A DNA stretch of 64,000 nucleotides from Moniliophthora roreri (lineage: Eukaryota > Basidiomycota > Agaricomycetes > Agaricales > Marasmiaceae): positions 62,001-126,000 of the forward strand of contig LATX02000178.1 of assembly GCA_001466705.2 (NCBI GenBank), written 5' to 3'. Each line of letters opens with the position of its first letter. The first letter of the stretch is position 1. This document shows, one piece after another, positions 50,109-63,699 of this stretch. A program made the translations under genes and the position numbers. Below the pieces are notes generated by a model. It saw only the letters and a program-made list of their open reading frames with translations. It ran no database searches and was not told the origin of the DNA.

Positions 50109-50120
50109 GGTATATATACC
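50109..50120 (+). promoter_or_regulatory. TATA box of PUT2
   Basis: The symmetric GGTATATATACC lies 45-56 bp upstream of ATG 50165, implying a very short 5' leader. Confidence 0.5.
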
Positions 50121-50164
50121 CTGCAAGGATGTAGCGTCTCTGATCCGTTCTTCCACCACCAACC

Positions 50165-52238
<2,074 letters not shown>

Positions 52239-52513
52239 GCGGCAGGGTATTCAACCTGTAGGGATTCAAGAAAATCATAGCAGTTGTTGAGATGTACTTG
52301 TATATAGTGTAGCTTGTAAACAGCATAGACTTCCAGCGTTTGATAGGCACGAGAGAGTGAAAGTCAATCAAATTTGCAGGCCATTAATTATTAGTACAAT
52401 GGAATGCTAATACAGTCCAACTAATTAGTTGATACATATGATACAGGGCAGTTAGTGATACAGTGAAAAATCGTCCCAGTGTTCCAAATACAGTCCATCC
52501 GTAAAAAGTCCTT

Positions 52514-54222
52514 TTAAACGAGCTTTGCCAGAGAGATCTCGTTCGTCTTAGCGTTCGTGGAGAAATACACGTTCTTCAGGAAAGTATCGCCAACCTGGAA
52601 CCGGTCAGTCACGATGAACCAATCTTGCCAAATCCTGACACTCACCAACCAAGAGTTATTAGCAAGCCCTTCAACCGTTCCAATTCCAGAAAGACAGTCT
52701 CCATCACCCAGGTTTGCAAACACCAAATCACGGGAATCAATCTCAAATGAAAGTCCCCCAAAAGACAGCGCCACGGTCGCGTTTGTGTCACATGGAACAT
52801 GGAAACGACCAAACTCGTCGGTGGAAGTTCCATCAATCAGGCTGTGGATCTTCTCAACGTCGGCGCGAGGAGCTGCGAAGAGGGTGGTGCCAGTGTCCAG
52901 GAGCGCCTCTCGCCTACCAATACCAGTATCTTTGCCGTCAACCGTGCTGTTATCGGCTTGGGCAACCCAGAAACCAATGGGCGAAATATTGGGTAAAGTG
53001 ACGAGAGTTTCAGAGTCGTATTTAGAGTCATCCAAGCCGCCAAAGGTGATCGAACCGTCATCTGTGTTATCTTTGCGGCGAGGGATCCGGTAGGACACGA
53101 TGGCTTCATCAATGAGTCCACTAGCAGCTAGGGTTTCGATGGCCGTTGGGCCTTGCAACTCCGACAGCGACTGAATAGGACGTTGAGCTTGGGGTATTAA
53201 CAAAGAAGAAAAGAGAGGACTGACAGATAATGCGAGTCCCATTAGTCCATCAAAGGGGACATCATCACCTGAGAAATCGGTAGATTCGAGCGTGGCGACA
53301 CCAAATTGCAAGTTTGGAATCCTGAGGCCACCAAAGGTGAATCGATCAAGCACTTTTGTGCCTTCAACATGTCCGCCTCCATAGGTAACCTCGAATGGCA
53401 CTTTCATGTCGATGAAGGATGATGAAGATTTGGGGCCAAGGAAGGTATGAGGACCCTACAGAGTGGACTAAGGACTTGAAGATTGAGATTGTCAAGAAAA
53501 CTTACGCAGTCACCACCACCGCCTGCTTCGTCTGTTCGACAGTTTTCGCCTCCAACCCACTATAAAAGGTTTGAGTATTATTAGAAACGCATGGAAGGCC
53601 GTCAAGACCCACAAGATCAGCAGATCCAGAGTCCATCAACAAACGAAAGTCTCTGGATGGAGTCCCCAGTTCAACTGTTGCAAAGTATCCGACGTCGCTA
53701 ATCGAGTGTCAATTGATTGAAAGCGAACATTAAAACGAGACAAACTTCGCTCTGAATGAATGTCAGTTGACTGAAGAAGAAAGACAAGCACGATAAAACG
53801 AACATGATGTTTAGTTTGAGTGAGTTGTTGCATTCTGGAGGTGGAGCGTCGCCAGCACATTTATCTTGTCTCGAAACTAATCCAGAAGCCGAGACACCCT
53901 CGAACCGTTTAACTAGCTGATCTCGGAGCTCTTCGTCAGAAGGCTTTGGGCTACGCGTCATGTGAGAGACGCGGACACGAGCCCGGTTGATGTGCTGCTG
54001 AAGAAGCTATTTAGGATCTATCAGCATACCATTGTTCGAAACCTTGATTGAGAGACTTACTACTTGCGGGTGAAGGTCACCGGCATGTTGAGCCTGTGTG
54101 ATAGGTTTCAAAGGCAAGGTAATCATTCCTCGTCTCCTGGAAAGTGGACGCGCATCGGCGATGGTGAAAAAGAGTGCGACGAGGCAAGCGACTAGCGCGG
54201 TAGAGGAGAATTGGGCTTTCAT
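52514..54222 (-). CDS. Secreted A1 aspartic peptidase (polyporopepsin type)
   Basis: Pepsin-like endopeptidase. ATG 54222 gives a signal peptide (MKAQFSSTALVACLVALFF...ADA) and a propeptide starting RPLSRRRGMITLPLKPI. Mature motifs are catalytic LLMDSGSADLWVG (Asp 1), the flap VTYGGGHVEGTKV, PFDGLMGLALS, GSITFGGLDDSKYD, and catalytic ALLDTGTTLFAAP (Asp 2). It has a single paired-cysteine C-terminal loop (CDTN...DCLSG) and ends EISLAKLV. Eight or nine exons. The same architecture and C terminus (LSLAKLV) occur in the paralog at 61366, in opposite orientation about 7 kb away. Both catalytic aspartates are intact, so it is probably an active secreted acid protease. Confidence 0.88.
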
Positions 54223-55008
54223 GACGGGTTTGCTGAGGCTGATCAATGGTATGTAGTGCAACAATTAATTCCAAATTCGTGGGGATATGTTGTATCGTGG
54301 TCCAGTGTCAGTAAAGATCGTCGGTGTCGTCAAGAATCAAGGCTCAAACCAGGAGCGAGGAAAGGAACCGGGAAGGGTTGGTAGGGCGGGCAACTGGAGT
54401 ATATGCATTGTACAAGGGCCTTTTAAAGTGGAGCCTATGACAATAGAAAGAACAATGCGTTGCAAGGTGGTCTGTAATACTTAAAAGAACAAAGGCGTGC
54501 AAATGTACAAATATTTGGGACAAACATCCGGAGTAAATCCGGGTAAATGTGGCTTATGTCATCGTCACCATCTTCCGATGGATCAAGCTCACGGCTAGCG
54601 GCGGGGAGCCTAGTATATAACATATGCTAATGAAGGTGAGTCCTTTTAAACTATAATGTATATATATAACCAGTGTTTAGGAACCTTTTCTTGCTTTCAA
54701 GGTCATTCTACCGGAAGACGTTTGCTCCACTACCACTCGATACTAATGCTCATGCAGTATCACATACATACCTGCTGTCAATGATAATCCCATAGACCTG
54801 GGAATTATGACCATCTCCCATCAACTTCTGTGAATCGAAGGACCACTCAGCAGACCGTCCTCGTACAATGTGTCCCGTCCCGTTCGGACCCGGCAGCGGC
54901 GGCGCTGCGAATAGCGAGCAAGACAGACCAACTTAAATACGAGCATGCTGCAGTCTCGTGCTAGCCCCTTTCCTATCACCCCCCATATCCCCCATATCCC
55001 CAGCCTCA
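54223..55008. other. Divergent promoter region, peptidase and P450
   Basis: No gene seen. CTTTTAAAAGG lies near 54418, about 200 bp from the peptidase ATG. ORFs here are short and unsupported. Confidence 0.4.
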
Positions 55009-57162
55009 ATGCTCCTTGGACTAATATCGGCAGCTGCAGCATGCTTCTTGGTGGCCTATCGGATACGGAGGCGACCTCGTCATCTTATTCCTCCAGGGCC
55101 ACCTAGCAGTATACTGCTGGGGAATATCTTCCAGATCCCGAAGGAAAGTCCATGGTTAGCGTTCGCTGGCCTGAGAGAAACTTATGGTGCGTTATTACTC
55201 TATCCAATCTAGCCTATATATATTCATTTCTTAAGCTAGGTGACATTACCTATTTTCATGGGCTAGGAAATGGCGTTCTTGTCATCAATTCTCTGAACGC
55301 TATCTATGACTTACTGGACAAGCGTGGCAACATATATTCTCACCGACCAATTCTCACCGTAGGGGGCGAATTGATGGGACTGGATCAGGTACGTGTTCAT
55401 GATAACATCAAAGCTCCAGAAGCTAATCCATTGAAATAACAGACAACTGTTCTAATGCATCATGGACCAGAATGGCGAGAACATAGGAAATTGGCCCATA
55501 TCGCACTTAACCCCGCAGCGGTCAAGAAGTACCACGAATCTCAGGAAAAGATTGCCGCCTTGCTCTGCAGAGATCTGCTAGATCGTCCTAAAGAATTCCA
55601 CGCGCTTGCACGTCTGTGAGCTATTTTCATTACAGACTCCGTACAGGTCTTCCATTCACCGGAGCAGAGCAGCCGGACGTGTCGTCATGTCTGTAACCTA
55701 CGGCTTATCCATCGAGAACAGCATTGAGGTCAGTACAGGTAGTATTTAGCGTGTCTATAATTTTAACCATGTTCTAGCATATTAGCTATGCGGAACGTTT
55801 TATGGTAGAAATTGGTAAAGCCCTTCTCCCTGGGGCATACCTTTGTGACCTCCTACCTTTCCGTAAGTGTTCCATGAAAACCAACCGCACTGAGAAGGCT
55901 GAATAGCACTGTGAAAGTCAAATACTCTCCATCCTGGGTTCCGTTTCAAAAGGAGGTTACCAAGATGAAAGGCCTGATCAATAAGGTGTTGAATCAGCCG
56001 TTTGATCACTTTCGACAAGAATTGGTGTGTATACTCAACCCCCATTCTACCATAAACCCTGACAGATCGTACTAGCAAACCGGAATAGCTGGTCCTTCTC
56101 TAGCTTCTGATATTTACGCGGCTGGAGACGCTGAAAACGCCTCCGCTGAAATGCTCAATACTGTCAAGTGGGTCTTGGCAACGACTTACAACGGTATGTA
56201 TCTCGTGCCGTTTGGGTATATGGCCTCACTGTCACCACTTTTAGCTGGCGCAGAAACCGTGGGTTATCCTGCGGTTTATATTTGCCTTATTCCTCACCGA
56301 ATAAATGTAGACTCACGGAACCACAGTGTCTTTTATTCTGGCGATGGCCAGATACCCCGACAAGTTACGTCACGCGCAAGCAGAGATTGACCGGGTTCTC
56401 GGCGGAAAGCGTATGCCAACCATTGCCGACATGCCTAACCTACCATATGTCAATGCATTGATCAAAGAAACGATGCGTTGGTGCCCGGTGGTACCTATGA
56501 GTGGGTGTTCAGCACTTCGGTCTTTATCGTGTAGCTGATGTCTCCTGGAATTCTAGGTTTACCCAGAAGATTAGCGGAGGATGACGAATACATGGGATAT
56601 CATATTCCAAAGGGTACAATTGTCATGCCTAACGTCTGGTGAGCACTCTTTGGTAAAGACGGCTTCAGTCTTTAACGTATAATACACTTAGGTGCATTGC
56701 TTTCGCTCCAAATCGTCGACATGATCCGCACAAGTTCATCCCTGAGAGATTCTTGGACTCAGATTGTACCGAAGAAACTGTGGACCCTTTTACATATTCC
56801 TTTGGATTTGGAAGGAGGTTTGTGAAGCGCTTGTTTTATGTCTATGTGCACCATAATTGAACTTTGAACTTTGATTTCAGAGCCTGTCCCGGCAAGGCGC
56901 TTGGGCAAAACTCTGTTTTCATATTCATCACATCCATACTTGCTTCTTTCAATATCTCTTTTCCTGAGGATTGCGATGACAATCCCGATTTCCTTGGAGG
57001 TGTTGTTAGGTAAGTTCTCGAATAACTTTGGTTGAGATCACGCTGAACCGTGGTCCCAGTTACCCCAAACCTTTTCGATGTAACATCACGCCGCGTTCAG
57101 CAGATCATGCACAGCGCATCAGAATTCATTGTGAAAACCTGCTTGGAAAAGACATGTTGTAG
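55009..57162 (+). CDS. Cytochrome P450 monooxygenase (microsomal)
   Basis: ER-anchored P450. ATG 55009 starts [20 protein letters not shown], a signal-anchor, followed by [14 protein letters not shown]. About fourteen short exons. Landmarks are [49 protein letters not shown]-helix [14 protein letters not shown] (joined across an intron), and [14 protein letters not shown] (ExxR). [20 protein letters not shown] and heme loop [17 protein letters not shown] follow. It ends LLGKDML at TAG 57160-57162. All key residues are intact. It shares the K-helix and meander wording of the decayed P450 at 36-38 kb, so the two are probably members of the same expanded mushroom P450 group (often labelled O-methylsterigmatocystin-oxidoreductase-like). 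Substrate unknown. Confidence 0.85.
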
Positions 57163-57227
57163 CTTGGTGTATTTCAATGTTATTTTGTATGAATGAATAA
57201 TAAAATTTGCTTTCATATTACATTCAT

Positions 57228-58058
57228 CTAAAAAGTGGGCTTCTCTGGGATACCCTGTACAACGGCCTTCCACGCAGGTCGGGAGGTAAGGTCGTTCCAC
57301 CATCTTGTGACATTGGGTCCTTGCTTGGACATAATGTCGCTCCCGGCGACGCTCAACATCGAGCCGTAAGGAAGGTGGAACAGGTCCGCAAGGGTGATTT
57401 CCTGGAATGGGGAATATTAGTTGACAATGACGGGCTGTGAGCGGGCAGAGGCGCGTACGTCGCCAGCGAGATATTTCTGCTTTCCAAGGATGACTTCAAA
57501 CGCCTTCAACTTGGCATCGAGAGCCTCAATTAAGCTGTTGAAGATCTGAGCATCAGGAACGCCACCACGCCGCCTGAAAAGTAGTACACTGTTTAATTGA
57601 ATTAGATAGTGCGATGAACAACGTACTTTTTGAAGACATTCTCGTAGACGGCCTTTGACGCGAGAGCATCAAAGTTGAACGATTCAACCGATGCGGCTTG
57701 CTCATAGAGGGCATATGCCTTTAGATCGCTTACATCGGGGGTAAGTTTAGGGCCCTTGTCGGCGTATTTGGCGCTGAGGTATCGACCAATGGCTCTTTGG
57801 ATTCATACAGAACGAAACCGTCATCATCCTGCGAGAAAAGATTAAATATTAATAAATAACGCGGGATAAGGTCCAAAGCCTGCTTACAATATAGGGGATC
57901 TGGCCGAATGGCTGCTTCTCCAGGTATTCCGGTGACTTGTGTTCTGCTTTGGCAAGGTCAATGGCATGAAATTCGTAGGGGATTTATTTCTCATAGAGAA
58001 CAGTGGCAACACGGAGAGTGCAGGTCGAGCTGGGGTAACCATATAGTTTCAAGACCAT
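57228..58058 (-). pseudogene. Glutathione S-transferase pseudogene
   Basis: ATG 58058 starts VLKLYGYPSSTCTLRVATVL, the thioredoxin-fold start of a phi/fungal GST. Codon 26 or so is TAA where EIPYEF is expected (YEK-stop-IPYEF). After KQPFGQIPYI and an intron, the exon reads DDDGFVLYES and then shifts frame. The family sequence AIGRYLSAKYADKGPKLTPD continues in another frame, which leads back to LKAYALYEQAASVES. The rest is intact: FNSLIEALDAKLKAFEVILG, QKYLAGD, ITLADLFHLPYGSML, ending GIPEKPTF at TAG 57230-57228. One nonsense and one frameshift, with otherwise fresh sequence and normal CpG, indicate recent loss, or two sequencing errors. Confidence 0.75.
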
Positions 58059-58958
58059 TGTGGAGTCGATCGATGTAATGGGTGAAGCTGAAAGAGGTCT
58101 GTCCGTTGGTTGGGTCTTTCAACCACTACTGATAAGCGCTTTTATACACCAGGGATCTGGGATATTTCGTTGAAGCGGTGGCTGAGGAAATGGTGATTAC
58201 GTCGGCTGATTCAGCAAAATTGTTTTGGCGGTTTCCAGATTATTCACGAGAGCCCCCAGGGTGTACGTTGGCTAGTTGTCTGATTGGCTCCTGCTTCAAC
58301 ATCTCACGGCCATCGGAACCTCAATCCGCACGACACAGCGCAGCAGGGGCTATTAAAAAGCTTGGTCAGTCTCAGGACCATAAAGTAACGATTCTTCGTC
58401 ACGATATGGGCATTACGGACTCGTGGGTTACAGCGACAGTAGGAATCGAAGGTACATTAGGAATCCAGCGATCGAGTTGATGAGCTTCAAGCCCAGACTT
58501 GCGACGAAGTGGCGCCGACAGTACCTATACTCCTGAGGAAATAACTTGATCGTTTTTTTGTATGATGTACCCTCCAAAATCTACAATAGATCTGTTGCGG
58601 AGTGCAGGTGTGGTTGGACCGATGGATCCATTGCGGACCGCTTTCCAACCGTCTGAATGCACGGAGACGGAGGAGCGAGTATTTTGGAATTGGGCCACAG
58701 AAGCTTTTCGGTCATACGGTTTGCACTGCAGGTTCAGACCATAGCACTCCAGTGCACAGCGATTCTTTTGACGAGGGATTCTCGTAGCTAGCGTACTGTG
58801 AGATGTCACGACAATGTTGTAGCTTGTGACAGTGAAGCCGCCATTCTGAAAGCGCGGAGGACAGCGAAAAAATGTCATTGAATAGTCTAGATATCAATCT
58901 GCTTATAGCCCTTGACCTAAAATTCCATAGTTCGTCATGAGTTTATGCCGTGAATTAA
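58059..58958. other. Intergenic, no supported gene
   Basis: Two overlapping ORFs (plus 58562-58744, minus 58878-58525) are motif-free. I see no splice pattern that extends them. Confidence 0.4.
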
Positions 58959-59245
58959 CTACACCTCGCAACACACCTTGCTTTCCCTCAGCTTGTCGAG
59001 ATACTTGTCGGCCAGCCATTTGCAGTTCTCATAATGATTTACACCCTCTGATTTTTGACATTTCTCCAGCTCGTCACGTACGAGACGGGCCTCCATTGCT
59101 CGGACCCAAGATTCACGGAGGTGCTCGTCGCGAGCTTGAAGTTTGGCTGGTCAAAAAAGAGAAGAAAAGTGAGATGGAGAGAGGAGAAAAAAGACAAGAG
59201 AAACGAACCCTTGATAGCAGCTTGGGTTTCTTCGTCGATGGCCAT
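58959..59245 (-). CDS. Small complex I subunit (NDUFB10/12-kDa-like)
   Basis: A short two-exon gene. Exon 1 is MAIDEETQAAIKA; a 62-nt intron follows, then KLQARDEHLRESWVRAMEAR, LVRDELEKCQKSEGVNHYEN and CKWLADKYLDKLRESK. It ends VCCEV at TAG 58961-58959. The REQWVR-type MEARLVRDELxKCxxxEGVNHxxxC pattern is that of the fungal NADH:ubiquinone oxidoreductase 12-kDa subunit, an accessory membrane-arm protein with a twin-cysteine motif. At about 74 residues it is a little short; an additional upstream exon is possible, because the family usually has about 15-20 more N-terminal residues. The minus reading 59418-59246 upstream (ASDAEVIAKYVNK) is not clearly related. Confidence 0.7.
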
Positions 59246-59547
59246 GGCTGGTAAGTACGTGGTGGAAAGCGTCGAGGCCGGTTGAAACCGTGTAGTTGTG
59301 ATTTGTTTACGTATTTGGCGATGACCTCCGCGTCTGATGCAGGTTTGATGTCGCCTCGACAGCGAGCATAAAATTTCATTTTCTTCTCATCTTTGCACGT
59401 ATACAACCCCTTCTTCAATAATCAAACTGTACTTAATGCAAAATTCCACTTAGCCGGTACCAAAATCACATGTGCCAGATCGACTCGGGCAAGATTCGGG
59501 GACTCGATTATGATTTAAAATTACCCTCCGAACTGCCGAACCCAACC

Positions 59548-60744
59548 ATGTCCTACCCCCTCAGCTTACCTACAGGAAACCCTTTAGTGACATTAACCCA
59601 TCGTTCGTGTCTCGAACTTCACGATAGACAGATACTGACTTTCTCTGATACAGCCAAAAAATCATTATGGATCATCGAACTTCATAACGGTCAAGATGCT
59701 CGCCTCACTCCTGAGCTAGTTGATGGTGGATTAAAGCCTGCCTTGGATGCTGTCGAACGGGATTGGAGAGAGAGTTGGAGGAAGTTCCAGGAGGATAAGC
59801 AGAAGTACAAGGACGAAGGCAAGTTTTGTTATACCCCATCGACGAGCTCATGCACAAACTCTATTTGCAGGCAAGGGTGCATTGATCATAGTCGGAAGGA
59901 GAGACCAGGACAAGTTCTTCAGCAATGGTATGTTCACCTCTTCTCCGTTTTCGCTATTACCAATCGCTTTCCAGGTCTTGATTTGACGAGGGTTGTCAAT
60001 AACCCCAACTTCTTCCCCAGTGAGTACACTTCATCGCCACTAAGTATGTCACAAACATATTCTGCGACAGTGACTTTCAACCCTTTACTCCACCGCATCA
60101 TGACCTTCCCGAGTGAGTTCACCCCGATACTGGTCGCCTAGCCAACATTCATCGCTCAATGATACATGACTCCAAGTTCCTACAATCGCGGCGATAAATG
60201 GGCATTGCTTTGCCGGAGGCTTCATGCTATCTTTGGTCTGTGACTACAGAGTTATGACAGATGGTAGCAAACGCCGGGCATGGTTATGCATGAACGAAGT
60301 TTGTATATCGTGATGATCAGCATGGTCAACTTTTGATTGTGATATCTTACTTATAGGTCGATTTTGGCTCTGGATGGCCCACATCATTCGGCGGAATACT
60401 CCTTTCAAGGATTGGAAACGGACAGTTGCAACGGAAGATCGCGTTAGAAGGACACCGCTTCACACCACGGGAGGGACTGGAAGCCGGTATAGTGGATCAT
60501 TTAGTTTCGGGAAACACTGCAGATGTATTGGCGAAGGCGGAAGAAGTAGCGGATCAATGGGCTGGAAATGCTCAAGGCGGAGTCTGGGGCGTCATTAAGG
60601 TGTGTCTGTTCTGGGTGCTGATAGCATGTATTGATACATGGATTGTAGATGGAAATATACCGCGATGCGCTGGAGACGATCAGGAAAGACCCTAGGGCAG
60701 TGACTGCCGCGAGTGAAGACGCCGCGGCAAAAGCTAGGCTGTGA
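59548..60744 (+). CDS. Enoyl-CoA hydratase/isomerase, probable peroxisomal
   Basis: Crotonase-fold enzyme of beta-oxidation, probably a delta3-delta2-enoyl-CoA isomerase type. ATG 59548 starts SYPLSLPTGNPLVTLTHRS. Domain order is LWIIELHNGQDARLTPELVD, GALIIVGRRDQDKFFSNGLD (oxyanion-hole strand), then PTIAAINGHCFAGGFMLSL and CDYRVMTDG (second oxyanion element). RKIALEGHRFTPREGLEAGI and VDHLVSGNTADVLAKAEEVA follow. Six exons. The last ends AAAKARL at TGA 60742-60744; ARL is a recognised PTS1 variant, so peroxisomal import is likely. The catalytic Glu typical of hydratases is not obvious, in favour of an isomerase-like role. The in-frame upstream ATG at 59470 is an alternative start. Confidence 0.8.
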
Positions 60745-61365
60745 AGATGAATGCTGACTATGTGCCTTTTTACTTGTTATAAAGGTTGGTTTCTACATCA
60801 GTGTCTGTATCCCTTGATACGTGATCGCTCATTGGTATATGGAAGTTTGTATCTTCACGTCGTCAATGAGACCATATGAAGGCCACTATTTTTAGTCGGT
60901 TCACACCCAGAATAACGCTATGCCAGAATAACGCTATGCCAGGCTCACCAGGTCCTTGCATGCACGTTTCTCACAGTTCCGTTCGAGCTCGAAGAACTCG
61001 TGCTCGTGCTTCTGCATAATAGTCGCACAATCCGTGGTGAGACTCCGGGTGAAATATACAAGTGGCGCATGTACTCCGAGACGCCAATCAACATTCTGGC
61101 GGAGAGGAGGGTCACTAACACTGAAACGTGAGCAACAAAGAGAATCGAGAACACCAGACCACGCAGTCATGCGTCGAGCTATTATTAACGATACCAGATC
61201 ACGGCAGGAGCTCCACTTATATAAAGCTTGCTGATCGCACGGAGAAGTTGCAACCACTCTTTCTCCCTTGTTCAGTTTCTCCTACGGAAAAGGCAGGGCC
61301 TTTCGCTTCTCTCTTCATCGCCGCTTCACTTGTACTTCTACTGCTCAAAACCTTCTTTGACTATT
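60745..61365. other. Intergenic and promoter of the second peptidase
   Basis: No gene supported. TATATAAA at 61218-61225 lies about 140 bp upstream of the peptidase ATG and is a likely TATA box. A tandem CAGAATAACGCTATGC repeat is at 60909-60941. Confidence 0.5.
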
Positions 61366-63419
61366 ATGCAACTCAAACTCTCTTTTTCTACGCTTCTGGC
61401 AGGCGTACTACTTGCTTGCAACTCCGTACAGGATGCGGAGGCGCGCCCCTTGGCGAAACCTCGCAATGCAGGAGTGGTTACTCTTCCTTTGAAACGCGTC
61501 GAACAACGAAGTGAAGGCATCCATCCCCAAATCGTCAGTCTAGTCTGTGGGAGATTCGTTCCGCTCATCATTAACTATTTTTAGTATCTGCAACAACATA
61601 TCAACCGTGGAACCAAGCGGCTTGCACGTATGACTGGCAGAGAGGTCCCCTCTGATCATGAACTCAGTCAAAATCTTCATCGACGCATGCTCGCCGTCGA
61701 GTCTTCGCCATTGTCGAAACGCTTCAACAGGTCAGGCTTCAAGAGTTCCAATTCTAAGAGATACAATCGAAATGGGCTTCGAGTACCCCGAGAGGAGGCG
61801 GTGTCTTTCAAAAAGGGTAAGAAAGGTGGAAAGGCTGGCGCCGTCGCGTAAGTTCAGACCTTCCTTGGGTATTTTCGTCAGTCTCGCTTATGAACCAACA
61901 CCCAGTGCCGGAGCAGCGGGAGCCGGCGTTGGTGCCGCAGTAGGAGTTGGTGCTGGTGCTGGTGCCGGAACGAGTAAAGGAAATGGCACAAGTGGCGCAC
62001 AGGGACAAGGTTCATCAGGCGCTCTCCCCGATGGTGTCGAGGCTGCCAATCAACCCACTGCAGACAACTCCCTTGGCCTGAATATTGAGTGAGTCCGTGA
62101 ACCAGGTATCGAACACTTATGCTCAAAAATCCCCAGGGCCAACGATGTCGGCTTCCTGGCAACCATTCAAATGGGTACCCCACCAAAGGACTTTTTAATC
62201 CTAATGGATTCGGGTTCAGCCGATCTGTACGTCCTGCTGTAAAAGTGATGCACGACAAGTGATTGATTTCCCTTCGTTTTCAGGTGGGTGGGGGCTGAGA
62301 ACTGTCAGTCATCTGCTGGAGGAGGATGTGTAAGTCCTTGCTGATACTGATCTATACACGTCAATTAGATCACTGACAATGTTCCTGTTTTTAGGGAAAC
62401 CACAATTTCTTAGGACCTCAGTCGTCCAGCTCGTTCCAGGATAGCCAACAACCATTCCAGGTTACGTACGGAACTGGAGCTGTTGCTGGGACTATCGTAC
62501 AAGATAACATCGTTGTAGCGGGTCTGAAACTGGACGGTCACACGTTTGGTACAGCGCAGGAGGAAACTCCAGACTTTTCTGATGATGCTGTACCCTTCGA
62601 TGGTCTTATGGGTCTCGCTCAATCAGTACGTTTGTTTATCATGGTCATTGCTATGTCAACGATAACTTATGGATGACGCAGACACTATCAGAACAGAAGA
62701 CATTAACTCCAATTGAGGCCCTTGCCAAACAAGGACTAGTTCAAGAGGCTATTACTTCGTATAAAATTCCTCGTGCCGCAGACAATAAGAATGACGGTGA
62801 AATCACTTTTGGGTACGTTTATCATCATCCAACGGTAGGTGCTATCTACTGATCAGTGCATATATAGTGGTCTGGATCAGACGAAGTTTGATCCTGCTAC
62901 GCTTGTCACGGTCGACAACGTTAGTAAGACAGGTTTCTGGGAAGCTGCTATGGACGGGGTGACTGTTGATGGTCAAGACACTCAACTCCAAGGTCGCACC
63001 GCCATTCTTGACACTGGAACTACCCTCATCATCGCACCTCCCCAAGATGCTTTGGCAGTCCATCAACTCATTGACGGTGCTCAATCAGACGGTCAAGGCG
63101 GATTCGCTGTTCCATGCAACTTTAATCAGAGTGTTGCGTTGTCGTTTGGTGGAACCACTTTTGCTATTGATCCGAGAGATATTGCAATCCAGGATCCAGC
63201 CAACCCCAATGCGGAGACATGCCTCTCTGGCATTAGTGCAGGAAATGTTGGAGGTGCAACTGAGTGGCTGGTCAGTAGCCTTTGTTCATTCGTGGTGTTC
63301 AGCTGCTGTTTTACTGACGCTTCGATTCTTAATTACAGGTTGGCGATGTGTTTTTGAAGAACGCGTACTTTAGTACCAACGTTGGAAAAAACACGCTGTC
63401 ATTGGCGAAGCTCGTCTAA
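61366..63419 (+). CDS. Secreted A1 aspartic peptidase with Gly/Ala-rich propeptide
   Basis: Paralog of the peptidase at 52514. ATG 61366 gives signal peptide QLKLSFSTLLAGVLLACNSV and propeptide start RPLAKPRNAGVVTLPLKRV, then YLQQHINRGTKRLARM. Before the mature domain an extra exon adds a Gly/Ala/Val-rich low-complexity stretch (AGAAGAGVGAAVGVGAGAGA) and a basic one (KKGKKGGKAG), not seen in the other copy. Mature motifs are ILMDSGSADLWVG, VTYGTGAVAGTIV, FDGLMGLAQS, EITFGGLDQTKFD, AILDTGTTLIIAP and a C-terminal cysteine pair. It ends TLSLAKLV at TAA 63417-63419. Both catalytic aspartates are present. Likely secreted; the linker may be a cleavage or matrix-attachment spacer (inference). Confidence 0.9.
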
Positions 63420-63699
63420 ATCTAGCTGCTCTCGTCTTGCTAAACGTACAATGTATCTGTATTCTTGTATAATATGATGGCGCTTTGGACTGCAGAAGCG
63501 TGACTCGCTCCTCTCTTGAGCGATCATTCTATCCTTCACCCTACGCCCCATCCATACTTAGATGATGCTTACTCCTTTGTATGGACATGTCTCTGGATCG
63601 GCTCGTTATGGCTTTCAGAGCGTTGGAGTTCTTGACGACTTGAAGCCACCAGCGCGACTCGCCCATTGCCTCAGCTTATCACTCAGTCACCTCTCGTCC
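63420..63699. other. Downstream region of the peptidase gene
   Basis: 3' region of the peptidase and promoter of the next ORF. No feature recognised. Confidence 0.3.

Noticed and set aside
58178..58480. 100-codon plus ORF near the GST pseudogene
   Set aside because: Begins in the GST promoter area, no recognisable domain or exon continuation.
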